NCBI GenBank assembly: GCA_019245255.1 | Contig: JAFARV010000236.1 | Location: 1 to 10,430 of the forward strand | DNA length: 10,430 nt | Reading direction: 5' to 3' | From: Acidobacteriaceae bacterium | GTDB lineage: Bacteria > Acidobacteriota > Terriglobia > Bryobacterales > Bryobacteraceae | Shown here: piece by piece, positions 1-6,549 of the stretch | Layout of the letters: the number at the start of each line of letters is the position of its first letter | Numbering within the stretch: the first letter of the stretch is position 1 | Translations under genes and position numbers: made by a program | The notes under the pieces: generated by a model | Databases searched by the model: none | What the model was told of the DNA's origin: nothing | What the model saw: the letters and a program-made list of their open reading frames with translations, nothing else

Positions 1-1524
1 CGTTCTCGCTTAATAACGCCAAGCCCGCGAAGTTCGCTGGCCGCCCAGACCGTAGCCATGTCGTTGCAGGTTTTCTTGCAAGCCCAATTGTTCGGCGCCG
101 AATCTTTTCTGGCCTCGCAATCGATGCGAGATCAGAGCGGTGAGGGCGATTTCATGGGGCGGGCAGCGTGGCTGAGTCTGATTTGCGAAGTTCTGCCGCG
201 GGCGCTTCTCTCAGAACTGAAATTATCGCGGATGTTGCTTGGGTCGAGCAGCGCCGAGCAATTCTTCCTGGTGCTGACGGAAGACGACATGCCCCGTGCA
301 AACGGGTTTCTTCAGTCTGCGGCGGACGCGATCGCAATTCTCTCCGATGGCACGTTGCGCCTGCACTGGGTGTCAACCGAGAACCTCGGCGCCTGGCCAG
401 TGGTTCGAAAACGGCTGGACGATGCTCTCTCTGCGAGTACATCGGCGCCGCTCGCGGCAGTGCCGGAACCGATAGCGGCATTTGCAGCTTTCAGCGCCTC
501 AGGAAGTACGGCTTCCAACGCTTATTTCGAAGAGTTTTCAACCAAGCTCACAACGGCCACGCGCATCGGATGGTCGCCGGAAGCTCCTGCTCACTTGCGT
601 TGGGACGACGGCCAGTACTCGTGGGCACTGAAGGACCAATCGGATGAGGATGATGACGGCATTCTCTTCCCGCGGCGGTATGCCATGGACGAAGACGCCA
701 CGCGCATCAGCACGCTGGATGAAATGGCAGAGCTAGCCGATGGGGCTCCGCACTGGGGCGTATTGCGCGGCGATGTGGATCAGTTTGACATCCGGCTACG
801 TCAGGCGGCCTCGATTGAGGAGCACATCCATGTGTCTGTCGTTTTGAAGAAGCTGATTGCGGGCGAGTTGGCGTTTCTCTGTACGCTTCCGGAGTTTTGG
901 CGAAAGGTTTCGCTCGCTTATCGCGGGGGCGATGATTTCGTCGTGGTTGGCGCATGGGACGCCCTGATCGGCTTGGCGCGCGAGATACACCGTGTGTTTG
1001 AATCCTTTGCGGAGGCGAACTTCGAGCAGCTGGCAGGCGTGGAAGGGAAGACAATCAGCATGGCGCTGGCGATCGCTCCCGAATTGAGCACTCCGGTGCA
1101 GGTGGCATTTGAAGAAGCAGGGATGAGCTTGCGCGGGGCGAAGGCAAACGAAGCCGGCACATTTCACCTGTTTGGACGCACACTTGAATGGAAGCGCCTG
1201 AGCGATGCCGAGGAGTTGAAAACAAGCCTGACGCGGACAGTGAGGGAGTTCGGTCTCGCAAACGACTATATCCGCGATCTTGTATCCGTTTACCGTGAAT
1301 CGTTTTCGGGACGCGTAGGCAGAACAAGGGGCGCGCGAGTGGAAAAGCCCTGGCGCACATACATGCGCGTGTCGGAGGTGATACCGCAGGGGCGGGGAAA
1401 AGAGCTGGCAAACCTGCGCAGCACCATCATTACCCATTTACTGGGAAGGAAAACCGCCGGCCTCAAGCTCCGGGCATCGGCCCGTGTTGGTTTGGAATGG
1501 GCCCGGCTGGCCGCTGAGAGTTAG
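1..1524 (+). CDS. cas10: Type III-A CRISPR effector subunit Cas10/Csm1 (5' partial)
   Basis: Large subunit of the Csm interference complex. On target-RNA binding it makes cyclic oligoadenylate from ATP with its Palm domains, and in many systems degrades ssDNA with an N-terminal HD domain. The reading frame is open to base 1, and the first ATG (58) has no Shine-Dalgarno, so the true start and any HD domain lie upstream. Csm1 proteins are typically about 750-850 aa; 507 codons are visible. Seen: a Palm1-like segment (bases about 58-450, with RAAWLSLICEVLP and EQFFLVL); the first Palm2 metal-binding strand GVLRGDVDQF (DVD at 772-780); the cyclase signature YRGGDDFVVVG (GGDD at 925-936); the later Palm helix/strand EEAGMSLRGAKANEAG then LFGRTLEW; and an Arg-rich helical C-terminal D4-like domain. 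Both metal-site elements are present, so cyclase activity is expected. Only two Cys are visible and there are no CxxC pairs, so the usual zinc ribbon between the Palms is missing. First gene of the run, 21 nt before csm2. Confidence 0.93.
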   Translation, partial: RSRLITPSPRSSLAAQTVAMSLQVFLQAQLFGAESFLASQSMRDQSGEGDFMGRAAWLSLICEVLPRALLSELKLSRMLLGSSSAEQFFLVLTEDDMPRANGFLQSAADAIAILSDGTLRLHWVSTENLGAWPVVRKRLDDALSASTSAPLAAVPEPIAAFAAFSASGSTASNAYFEEFSTKLTTATRIGWSPEAPAHLRWDDGQYSWALKDQSDEDDDGILFPRRYAMDEDATRISTLDEMAELADGAPHWGVLRGDVDQFDIRLRQAASIEEHIHVSVVLKKLIAGELAFLCTLPEFWRKVSLAYRGGDDFVVVGAWDALIGLAREIHRVFESFAEANFEQLAGVEGKTISMALAIAPELSTPVQVAFEEAGMSLRGAKANEAGTFHLFGRTLEWKRLSDAEELKTSLTRTVREFGLANDYIRDLVSVYRESFSGRVGRTRGARVEKPWRTYMRVSEVIPQGRGKELANLRSTIITHLLGRKTAGLKLRASARVGLEWARLAAES

Positions 1525-1545
1525 GCAGCGGAGTAAGGATTTCGA

Positions 1546-2064
1546 ATGCCTGAGACGGAAGAGAAGAAGAACGAGAGCCGGCCACCGAGGGAGAACCGGG
1601 GCGGCGGCGGTCCGCGCGGCAATGAGCGCGGCGGTCCGGGAGGCGGAGATCGTGGGCGCGAACAACGCGGTGGCCCTCGGCCAGGGGGAGGCGGGCCGGG
1701 TGGCGAGCGGCGCGGCGAAGGACCTCCTGAAATCGATCTGGAAAAGCTGATCGCAGACAGCCTTTATCTCGACAATCAGGCGCACATTGTTGTGAGCCGG
1801 ATGCGCGATATGGATTCGGGCACGAAGAGTCAGTTGCGACGGCTATACAATGCGGTCCGACGAGCGACGCGCGCGGCAGAAAGCGAACGCCAGCACGAAT
1901 TCGTAATGGTACGCGCACGGCTCGCATATACGATTGCGCGCCACTCGTTGCGCAGCCTCGATGCGTTGGAGCGGCTGCTATTGCAGGTAACGCGCAAAAA
2001 CACGGCACGCGGCTACGAGCGGTTTCGCGATCTGTTCGAAGCCATCATTGCCTACAACGAGTAG
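1546..2064 (+). CDS. csm2: Type III-A CRISPR small subunit Csm2 with RGG-like N-terminal extension
   Basis: Small alpha-helical subunit that forms the inner filament of the Csm complex along the crRNA-target duplex. The 172-aa protein has two parts. Residues 1-61 are low-complexity: about 21 Gly and 11 Arg, with RGG at 18-20, 28-30 and 41-43 plus further RG pairs. Residues 62-172 are the Csm2 fold, recognised by TKSQLRRLYNAVRR (93-106), VRARLAYTIARH (122-133) and the C-terminal RFRDLFEAIIAYNE, which matches the family ending (F..F.EAI.AY). Csm2 is normally about 110-150 aa, so the extension accounts for the extra length. The start at ATG 1546 is supported by AAGGA at 1535-1539, six bases upstream. 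The family call is firm from the C-terminal half and the position between cas10 and csm3. The role of the Gly/Arg region is unknown; RNA binding or phase behaviour is only inference. Confidence 0.9.
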   Translation: MPETEEKKNESRPPRENRGGGGPRGNERGGPGGGDRGREQRGGPRPGGGGPGGERRGEGPPEIDLEKLIADSLYLDNQAHIVVSRMRDMDSGTKSQLRRLYNAVRRATRAAESERQHEFVMVRARLAYTIARHSLRSLDALERLLLQVTRKNTARGYERFRDLFEAIIAYNE

Positions 2065-2098
2065 GGCCTATAACGAGTAGGTTTTTACAACGAAATGA
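2051..2098 (+). repeat. Short tandem repeat over the csm2 stop and csm2-csm3 gap
   Basis: CCTACAACGAGTAGG (2051-2065) is followed by CCTATAACGAGTAGG (2067-2081), 14 of 15 bases the same with a 16-nt period. A third degenerate copy, TTTACAACGAAATGA (2084-2098), runs over the csm3 start codon. The repeat duplicates the csm2 stop codon, so it extends the gap rather than the protein. It looks like a small local duplication. Confidence 0.75.
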
Positions 2099-2925
2099 GT
2101 TCTCACACTGCTGCAACTGAATTAACGTTTGTCGGAAAGCTGATTCTGGAGGGCGAGATCCAGTGCCATACGGGATTGCACATTGGAGCTGGGAAGGGCT
2201 CGCTTGAAATCGGCGGAGCGGACAATCCGGTCGTCAAGGATGCATTCGGTATTCCGTACATTCCCGGCAGTTCGCTGCGCGGGCGGCTACGCTCGCTGCT
2301 CGAGCAGTCGCTTGGATTGGCGGTTCCGTCCGAATTGATTTTTCTTTCCAAGCGCAAAGGACAGGAAGTGCGCATTCATCAGAGCGATCGTCCGGACGAT
2401 GAGATCTGTATCTTGTTTGGACGCACGCCTGGACGCGTGGACCGGGTGAGCGGCGAGTCGGGTGAGGCTGTGGGCGCCAGTCCTGCGCGCCTGACCGTCT
2501 ACGATGCGCCGCTGCTGGTCGATAGCATCACTCCCCAAATGCGCGAGAACCTGGATGACGAATTGACGGAAGTGAAGAGCGAAAATGCGGTGGACCGTAT
2601 CACATCTCAGGCAAATCCGCGTACGCTAGAGCGGGTACCGTCCGGTGCGCGTTTCAAATTCCGAATGGTGCTCGACGTTCTTTGCGAGGAAGACAAACCG
2701 CTGCTGGCGCGCGTTGTTCAAGGATTGCGGCTGCTGGAAGACGACGCCTTGGGCGGCGGCGGGAGCCGCGGCAGTGGACGTGTGAGTTTCTCCAACCTGA
2801 ATCTTGCGTGGCGCAGCAAGGATTACTACGCGACCGGCGCTGCGGAAGCGAGTCTGATGTCTGCGGGCGATCTTGGCGCACTGCAGCAGCTGGCTTCAGG
2901 TGATCTGTCTGGAAAGCTCGTCTAG
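2095..2925 (+). CDS. csm3: Type III-A CRISPR RAMP protein Csm3 (target-RNA endonuclease)
   Basis: Cas7-family backbone subunit of the Csm complex. Several copies bind the crRNA, and each cuts the target RNA at 6-nt intervals with an acidic residue. The 276-aa length is somewhat above the usual 210-250. Seen in order: TGLHIGAGKG (26-35); IGGADNPVVKD (39-49), in which Asp43 aligns with catalytic Asp33 of Streptococcus thermophilus Csm3 (IGAIDSPVIKD); GIPYIPGSSLRGRLRSLL (52-69), the RNA-binding RAMP helix; DDEICILFG; the family motif ENAVDRITSQANPRTLERVP; and the Gly-rich loop GGGGSRGSGRV (220-230). All these elements are intact, so RNA cleavage is expected. The last 45 or so residues (NLAWRSKDYY onward) extend beyond the Gly loop. 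ATG 2095 has only a weak ribosome-binding site, so translational coupling to csm2 (30 nt upstream) is possible. csm4 starts 3 nt after the stop codon. Confidence 0.95.
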   Translation: MSSHTAATELTFVGKLILEGEIQCHTGLHIGAGKGSLEIGGADNPVVKDAFGIPYIPGSSLRGRLRSLLEQSLGLAVPSELIFLSKRKGQEVRIHQSDRPDDEICILFGRTPGRVDRVSGESGEAVGASPARLTVYDAPLLVDSITPQMRENLDDELTEVKSENAVDRITSQANPRTLERVPSGARFKFRMVLDVLCEEDKPLLARVVQGLRLLEDDALGGGGSRGSGRVSFSNLNLAWRSKDYYATGAAEASLMSAGDLGALQQLASGDLSGKLV

Positions 2926-2928
2926 AGA

Positions 2929-4350
2929 ATGCAACCGGCGCTGTTGATTCGGCTGCGGCCGTCCGGTCCCTGGCGATTTGGTCCGGGACAAGGCGGCCGT
3001 GACCGTCTGGATCTGCTGTACCGAAGCGATCGTGTCTATTCGGCGATTACGATCGCGATGAAGCAGTTGGGATTTCTTGACGAGTGGCTGGATGCGACTG
3101 CCCGGAGTGCGCACGCACCTGCAGTTGTGTTCGGGTCTCTGTATCCTTTCCAAGCCGACTCGCTGTTCGTTATCCCTCCGGAAACTCTCTGGCCGCCTCC
3201 TCCGGCTTCGGTGACGACTCCGAGCCCGGTGTTCCTTGCAAAGATGCGTTGGAACGCTGCGCGCTTTGTGCCGGTGAGCTTGCTGGAATCGATTTTGATG
3301 GGGCATAGCATTCTTGCCGATCAATGGATTCCGCACGTGCAGAGCGGCTGTCTCCTGCGGCGCGACCGTCAGAGTTCGAGCCCGTTCCATCACGTTCTGC
3401 GAAGTGGCGCGGCCGTGGATCGGATTCACGGGTCTGCGGTGGCGGTTCATAACACTGCCTGCGTCGAGTTTGAAGAAGGCTCGGGGTTGTGGACGTCTGC
3501 CGTATTCCGGGACGATGCGGCGAGAGAGATGTGGGACAGGCGTGTCAGGAGCTGTTTCAGACTCTTGGCAGACAGCGGGTTTGGCGCAAAGCGGAGCGCG
3601 GGTTGGGGACAGGCCGGAGCGCCCGATTTTCAAGCGGGGACATGGCCTTCGCTGCTGTTTCCCAGACTGATGCGAAAGCTGAGCGGTCGAAACGGCGAGG
3701 AAGGCGGTTCCTATTGGCTGCTCTCGCTGTTTTCGCCCTCAGGAGCCGACGAAGTGGACTGGAAAGCCGGGGATTACGAACTCGTCACGCGCGGAGGCTA
3801 TGCAGATCCGGAGGCAGGAGTAAAGAAGCAGGTGCGGATGGTCTCCGAGGGCTCGGTGCTTGAGGCGCGCAGGGCACCGCTAGGTCAGGCCGTTGATGTT
3901 GCGGCTGACGGCGCCGCGCACCCGGTGTATCGGTCGGGATTTGCGCTCGCGTTCCGCTTGCCGGTAATCGAAGTGACTGCTTTAGCGGGGCCGGTTGAGC
4001 AACCCTCCGACGCCGAGGCTCTGGAAGCCGCTCCTTGTGAGGGTGGTGTTGAGACCGGGATCGAGTCAGAGGTTGTGGTGGAACCCGCGCCAGCGAGTGA
4101 GGACGAAGGCGAAGTGGAGGAGGGTGCAATCGCTTCGCTCATGTCTCCGATTCCTGGAGCGTCAACGCAGGAGGTAACGCCTGAGCTCGAGATGGGCTCG
4201 GAGATCGCGGCAACGCCCGAAACGGATAGCGCCATCGAATACGAAGCGGTCGAGCCAGAGCCTGAAAAGCCCGAGGAGCACAAGCAGCCCGAGGAGCACA
4301 AGGAGCCAGAGGAGGCCGAGAAGACCGAGGAGCGCAACGATGCAATATAG
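2929..4350 (+). CDS. csm4: Type III-A CRISPR RAMP protein Csm4 with long acidic C-terminal tail
   Basis: Cas5-like subunit that holds the crRNA 5' tag and contacts Cas10 at the base of the Csm complex. The RAMP core (about residues 1-348) shows the family start (RLRPSGPWRFGPG, then SDRVYSAI at 33-40), GSLYPFQADSLFVIPP (69-84), the Gly-rich RNA loop DSGFGAKRSAGWGQ (215-228), and the closing VYRSGFALAFRLPV. Csm4 is usually about 300-350 aa; this one has 473. The excess is a tail from about 349 to 473 with roughly 37 Asp/Glu and 5 Lys/Arg, Pro/Glu-rich and presumably disordered, ending in PEEHKQ-PEEHKE-PEEAEK repeats. No domain is recognised in the tail, and it stays in frame to the stop, so it is read as part of the protein. 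The start at ATG 2929 has a poor Shine-Dalgarno and lies 3 nt after the csm3 stop, which suggests translational coupling. The 3' end overlaps csm5 by 11 nt. Confidence 0.92.
   Translation: MQPALLIRLRPSGPWRFGPGQGGRDRLDLLYRSDRVYSAITIAMKQLGFLDEWLDATARSAHAPAVVFGSLYPFQADSLFVIPPETLWPPPPASVTTPSPVFLAKMRWNAARFVPVSLLESILMGHSILADQWIPHVQSGCLLRRDRQSSSPFHHVLRSGAAVDRIHGSAVAVHNTACVEFEEGSGLWTSAVFRDDAAREMWDRRVRSCFRLLADSGFGAKRSAGWGQAGAPDFQAGTWPSLLFPRLMRKLSGRNGEEGGSYWLLSLFSPSGADEVDWKAGDYELVTRGGYADPEAGVKKQVRMVSEGSVLEARRAPLGQAVDVAADGAAHPVYRSGFALAFRLPVIEVTALAGPVEQPSDAEALEAAPCEGGVETGIESEVVVEPAPASEDEGEVEEGAIASLMSPIPGASTQEVTPELEMGSEIAATPETDSAIEYEAVEPEPEKPEEHKQPEEHKEPEEAEKTEERNDAI
4270..4323 (+). repeat. 18-nt coding tandem repeat in the csm4 tail
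   Basis: CCCGAGGAGCACAAGCAG (4270-4287) and CCCGAGGAGCACAAGGAG (4288-4305) differ at one base. A diverged third unit, CCAGAGGAGGCCGAGAAG, follows at 4306-4323. The units translate in frame as PEEHKQ, PEEHKE and PEEAEK at the end of Csm4. Replication slippage is the likely origin and allows copy number to vary without a frameshift. Confidence 0.8.
4327..4332 (+). promoter_or_regulatory. Shine-Dalgarno of csm5 inside the csm4 acidic tail
   Basis: GAGGAG lies seven bases before the csm5 ATG and is at the same time Glu-Glu-coding sequence near the end of csm4. It supports ATG 4340 as the csm5 start. The same hexamer recurs at other Glu-Glu codons of the tail (for example around 4273-4278 and 4291-4296). 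Confidence 0.7.
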
Positions 4351-5479
4351 CGTCATAGTGCTCACTCCGTTGCTGGTCGGAGATGGCAGGCAGCTTGCGC
4401 CGATCGATTACATGGTCTGGAAGGACCAGGTGAATGTGCTCGATCAGGCGCGGATCTTCAAGTTGCTCGCGAAGGGGCCGCGACTCGAAGGCTATCTGGG
4501 CCAGCTTCGAAGGGCGACAAAGCTGGACTTCGCGTCCTGGGGCGGGTTTGCGCAGAATTTTTCCGAGCGGCGGATCCCGTTTGAGAGCGCCAGTTCGACA
4601 CCGATCTGGAACGCCGCTGGTTCCGAGTCACTATTCATGCCGACGTTTGCGGCAGATCATCGCGGCCCGTATCTGCCCGCTTCAGCACTTAAGGGGGCCT
4701 TGCGGACGGGGCTCGTGTTCTCGCGTTGGTCGGCAGCGACGATGGATCGGGTCGCTGGTGAGATGGAAGGTGACCGGGTATGGAGGCGGGCGACAGAGGC
4801 CGCCGAGAACAGCGCTGGTGCCTCGCAGATTCGAGTCGTGGGCGCCGGAGACAGCGACGCGGTACCGGCTTCTTCATTTAAGATTTTCCTGACGCGAATA
4901 GCGTCTCTCGACACGCGTCAACAAGCTAAGCCGCAGCTTGCGTGGAAGGTTGCCGGGCGCGGCAGCGTACCGCCGCAGCGAATTGCGGACTCGACGCCGC
5001 TCTTTGCGGAAATGGCTGTGCCTGGAACGCTCTTTCGCGGCTTGTGGGAGGAGCGTAAGTTCCTCGACAATCTCGAACTGAGGCGGGCGCTGGGGTGGCG
5101 TTCGAACCCTGATTCAGGGATGATCCTTGAGGCGGCCAATCAGTATGCCTCGGCGCAGCTCGACCTGCACGCGAAATATGCCGAAGCGGCTGGGCTATCC
5201 CGGCTCAGCCAGACGGTGCAGCGACTCAAGACCGAACTGGAGGCAGCCCGCTCGGACCGGAGTTGCCTGATGAGCCTGGGCTGGGGCAGCGGGTTCGTCT
5301 CTAAAGCCGCTTTCCTTGATACGGACCTGCCCGCGTACCGTAAAGTTCTGAAGGCAGTTCCTGCGATCGGCAGATCCATGCGCGACGGGGCACCGTTCCC
5401 GAAGACGCGCCGGATCGTGTTCATCGGCGGAGAACCGGCCACACTTTGCGGGTGGGTGAAGCTGCAGATTCAGGGGTAA
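4340..5479 (+). CDS. csm5: Type III-A CRISPR RAMP protein Csm5
   Basis: Cas7-like subunit that caps the 3' end of the crRNA in the Csm complex and, in studied systems, helps recruit host nucleases for crRNA trimming. The 379-aa length fits the family. Seen: the N-terminal strand and loop VLTPLLVGDGRQLAPIDYMV (7-26); the RAMP helix region GPYLPASALKGALRTGLVF (109-127); LGWGSGFVSKAAF near the C-terminal quarter; and the C-terminal FPKTRRIVFIGGEP followed by CGWVKLQ, matching the FPKTRR...GWVKL ending of Csm5. ATG 4340 overlaps the end of csm4 by 11 nt and has GAGGAG at 4327-4332, seven bases upstream. This is the last cas gene visible; the next gene is 148 nt away and unrelated in sequence. Confidence 0.93.
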   Translation: MQYSVIVLTPLLVGDGRQLAPIDYMVWKDQVNVLDQARIFKLLAKGPRLEGYLGQLRRATKLDFASWGGFAQNFSERRIPFESASSTPIWNAAGSESLFMPTFAADHRGPYLPASALKGALRTGLVFSRWSAATMDRVAGEMEGDRVWRRATEAAENSAGASQIRVVGAGDSDAVPASSFKIFLTRIASLDTRQQAKPQLAWKVAGRGSVPPQRIADSTPLFAEMAVPGTLFRGLWEERKFLDNLELRRALGWRSNPDSGMILEAANQYASAQLDLHAKYAEAAGLSRLSQTVQRLKTELEAARSDRSCLMSLGWGSGFVSKAAFLDTDLPAYRKVLKAVPAIGRSMRDGAPFPKTRRIVFIGGEPATLCGWVKLQIQG

Positions 5480-5523
5480 CGGTACTTCTTAACTCATCTA
5501 TTACAATTTTCGGCGTTAGACTT

Positions 5524-5550
5524 TTGCCTGAAATGCCGATCATACATAAT
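5524..5550 (+). promoter_or_regulatory. Possible promoter of the ExeA-like ATPase gene
   Basis: In the 148-nt gap after csm5, TTGCCT (5524-5529) is followed 15 nt later by CATAAT (5545-5550), five of six bases of a sigma-70-type -10. The stretch is clearly more A/T-rich than the flanking genes. The spacing is short and the -35 imperfect, so this is a weak prediction. It would give a leader of about 70 nt and make the ATPase a transcription unit separate from the csm operon. Confidence 0.3.
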
Positions 5551-5627
5551 AGGGCGAGCTTTTTGGCGCTGCTTTGGCGCCCGCCGACTATTTCACTGCT
5601 CTTTAGGGAGCTGTTCGGAGCACCGCT

Positions 5628-6533
5628 ATGTATAAGGCATATTTCGGGTTATCACAAAATCCATTTAATCTGAGCCCGGATCCGGAGTTTCTGTATCGCA
5701 GTCCACAACACGAAGAGGCGCTGGCAAACCTGATCTACGGTGTCCGAAGCCGTAAGGGATTTATAGTGCTCACGGGCGAGGTCGGCACGGGGAAGACGAC
5801 CATGCTCGAGTGTCTCCGGGATTACCTCGATGCACAGCGGATTGAGTTTGCGTTTGTATTCAACTCGCGGCTTACGCCGGAACAGTTTTTCGAGATGGTG
5901 GCCTATGATTTCGATCTGCAGTGCGACCGGAAATCGAAAACCGCGGTTTTGTTCGCGCTGAACGAGCTGCTGGTGGCACAAGCCGAACGCGGACGGACGT
6001 CAGTCCTGATCGTCGATGAGGCGCACAATCTTGAATGGGACGTCCTTGAGGAAATCCGGCTTTTGGGAAACCTGGAGACGCGAACGGGCAAGCTGCTCCA
6101 GATCATCCTCGCGGGGCAGCCGGAGCTCGATCGCAAGTTAGATGCACCGAATCTGCGGCAACTGAAGCAACGCATCGTGCTGCGATGCAACCTGAACGCC
6201 CTATCCCCGGAGGAAACCACGGCCTATGTGGAAAGCCGGCTGGCAAGAGCCGGGATGCCGAATCAAAAGATTTTTTCTCCGGAGATGCTCGAAGAAATAC
6301 ACAAGCGCTCGCGTGGGATTCCGCGTCTGATCAATCTGCTTTGCGATAACCTTCTGGTCACCGCGTTCGCGATGGAGCAGAAAGTGACCACCGTCGAAAT
6401 GCTCGAAGAGGTCTGTGAGGACCTCAGGCTAGAGTGGCCGGGATCGAGTATCCGTCGGGGACGTGGACGGTATGCCGCCACTGACGAGGCGCCCGGGCTC
6501 AGTGGCCAGTGGTCTGTGGCCAGAGATCAATAG
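5628..6533 (+). CDS. ExeA/GspA-like AAA+ ATPase
   Basis: Cytoplasmic AAA+ ATPase of the ExeA type, a family known from the ExeAB (GspAB) secretion helper complex, from exosortase/polysaccharide loci and, more distantly, from transposition ATPases such as TnsC/TniB. Seen: the family N-terminus YFGLSQNPFNLSPDPEFLY (5-23) with SPQHEEALANLIYGV (25-39), Walker A GEVGTGKTT (50-58), Walker B VLIVDEAHNL (126-135), a sensor-like ILAGQPELDRKL, LKQRIVLRCNL, and a C-terminal winged/lid region with RSRGIPRLINLLCDNLL. At 301 aa it is only the ATPase module; no membrane segment or peptidoglycan-binding domain follows, unlike long GspA proteins. ATG 5628 has GGAG at 5617-5620. The final residues (SGQWSVARDQ) are encoded by a degenerate heptanucleotide repeat and are probably not functional. 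There is no exosortase or secretion gene nearby, so its partner cannot be named. A link with the csm operon rests on adjacency only. Confidence 0.88.
   Translation: MYKAYFGLSQNPFNLSPDPEFLYRSPQHEEALANLIYGVRSRKGFIVLTGEVGTGKTTMLECLRDYLDAQRIEFAFVFNSRLTPEQFFEMVAYDFDLQCDRKSKTAVLFALNELLVAQAERGRTSVLIVDEAHNLEWDVLEEIRLLGNLETRTGKLLQIILAGQPELDRKLDAPNLRQLKQRIVLRCNLNALSPEETTAYVESRLARAGMPNQKIFSPEMLEEIHKRSRGIPRLINLLCDNLLVTAFAMEQKVTTVEMLEEVCEDLRLEWPGSSIRRGRGRYAATDEAPGLSGQWSVARDQ
6497..6531 (+). repeat. Degenerate heptanucleotide tandem repeat
   Basis: Five consecutive 7-nt units, GCTCAGT, GGCCAGT, GGTCTGT, GGCCAGA and GATCAAT, share a GGYCAGT-like consensus. They encode the end of the ExeA-like protein (SGQWSV) and its stop codon. 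Short tandemly repeated heptamers of this kind are known in intergenic DNA of cyanobacteria and, from memory, acidobacteria. Here the repeat seems to have been captured by the 3' end of the gene. Confidence 0.55.
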
Positions 6534-6549
6534 CGCAAAGGACGCGGAT

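Noticed and set aside
3..142. A second open frame at the window start (frame 3) overlapping cas10, possibly the end of an upstream gene or a sign of a frameshift.
   Set aside because: The cas10 frame is itself open to base 1, and the overlap is too short to judge. No recognisable Cas10 motif is seen in frame 3.
796..1437. A 213-aa minus-strand frame inside cas10.
   Set aside because: It is antisense to the Cas10 Palm2 and C-terminal region, and no domain is recognised in it.
2896..3633. A 245-aa minus-strand frame within csm4.
   Set aside because: It lies wholly opposite a well-recognised Csm4 with family motifs, has basic, Arg/Pro-rich shadow-like composition, and lacks a credible start signal.
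4258..4323. The 18-nt repeats, considered as a CRISPR-like array.
   Set aside because: The units are contiguous with no spacers, stay in the csm4 frame, and encode a low-complexity peptide.
5551..5581. A possible hairpin GGGCG...CGCCC downstream of csm5, considered as an operon terminator.
   Set aside because: It has only five base pairs and a loop of about 20 nt, with no T-tract after it.
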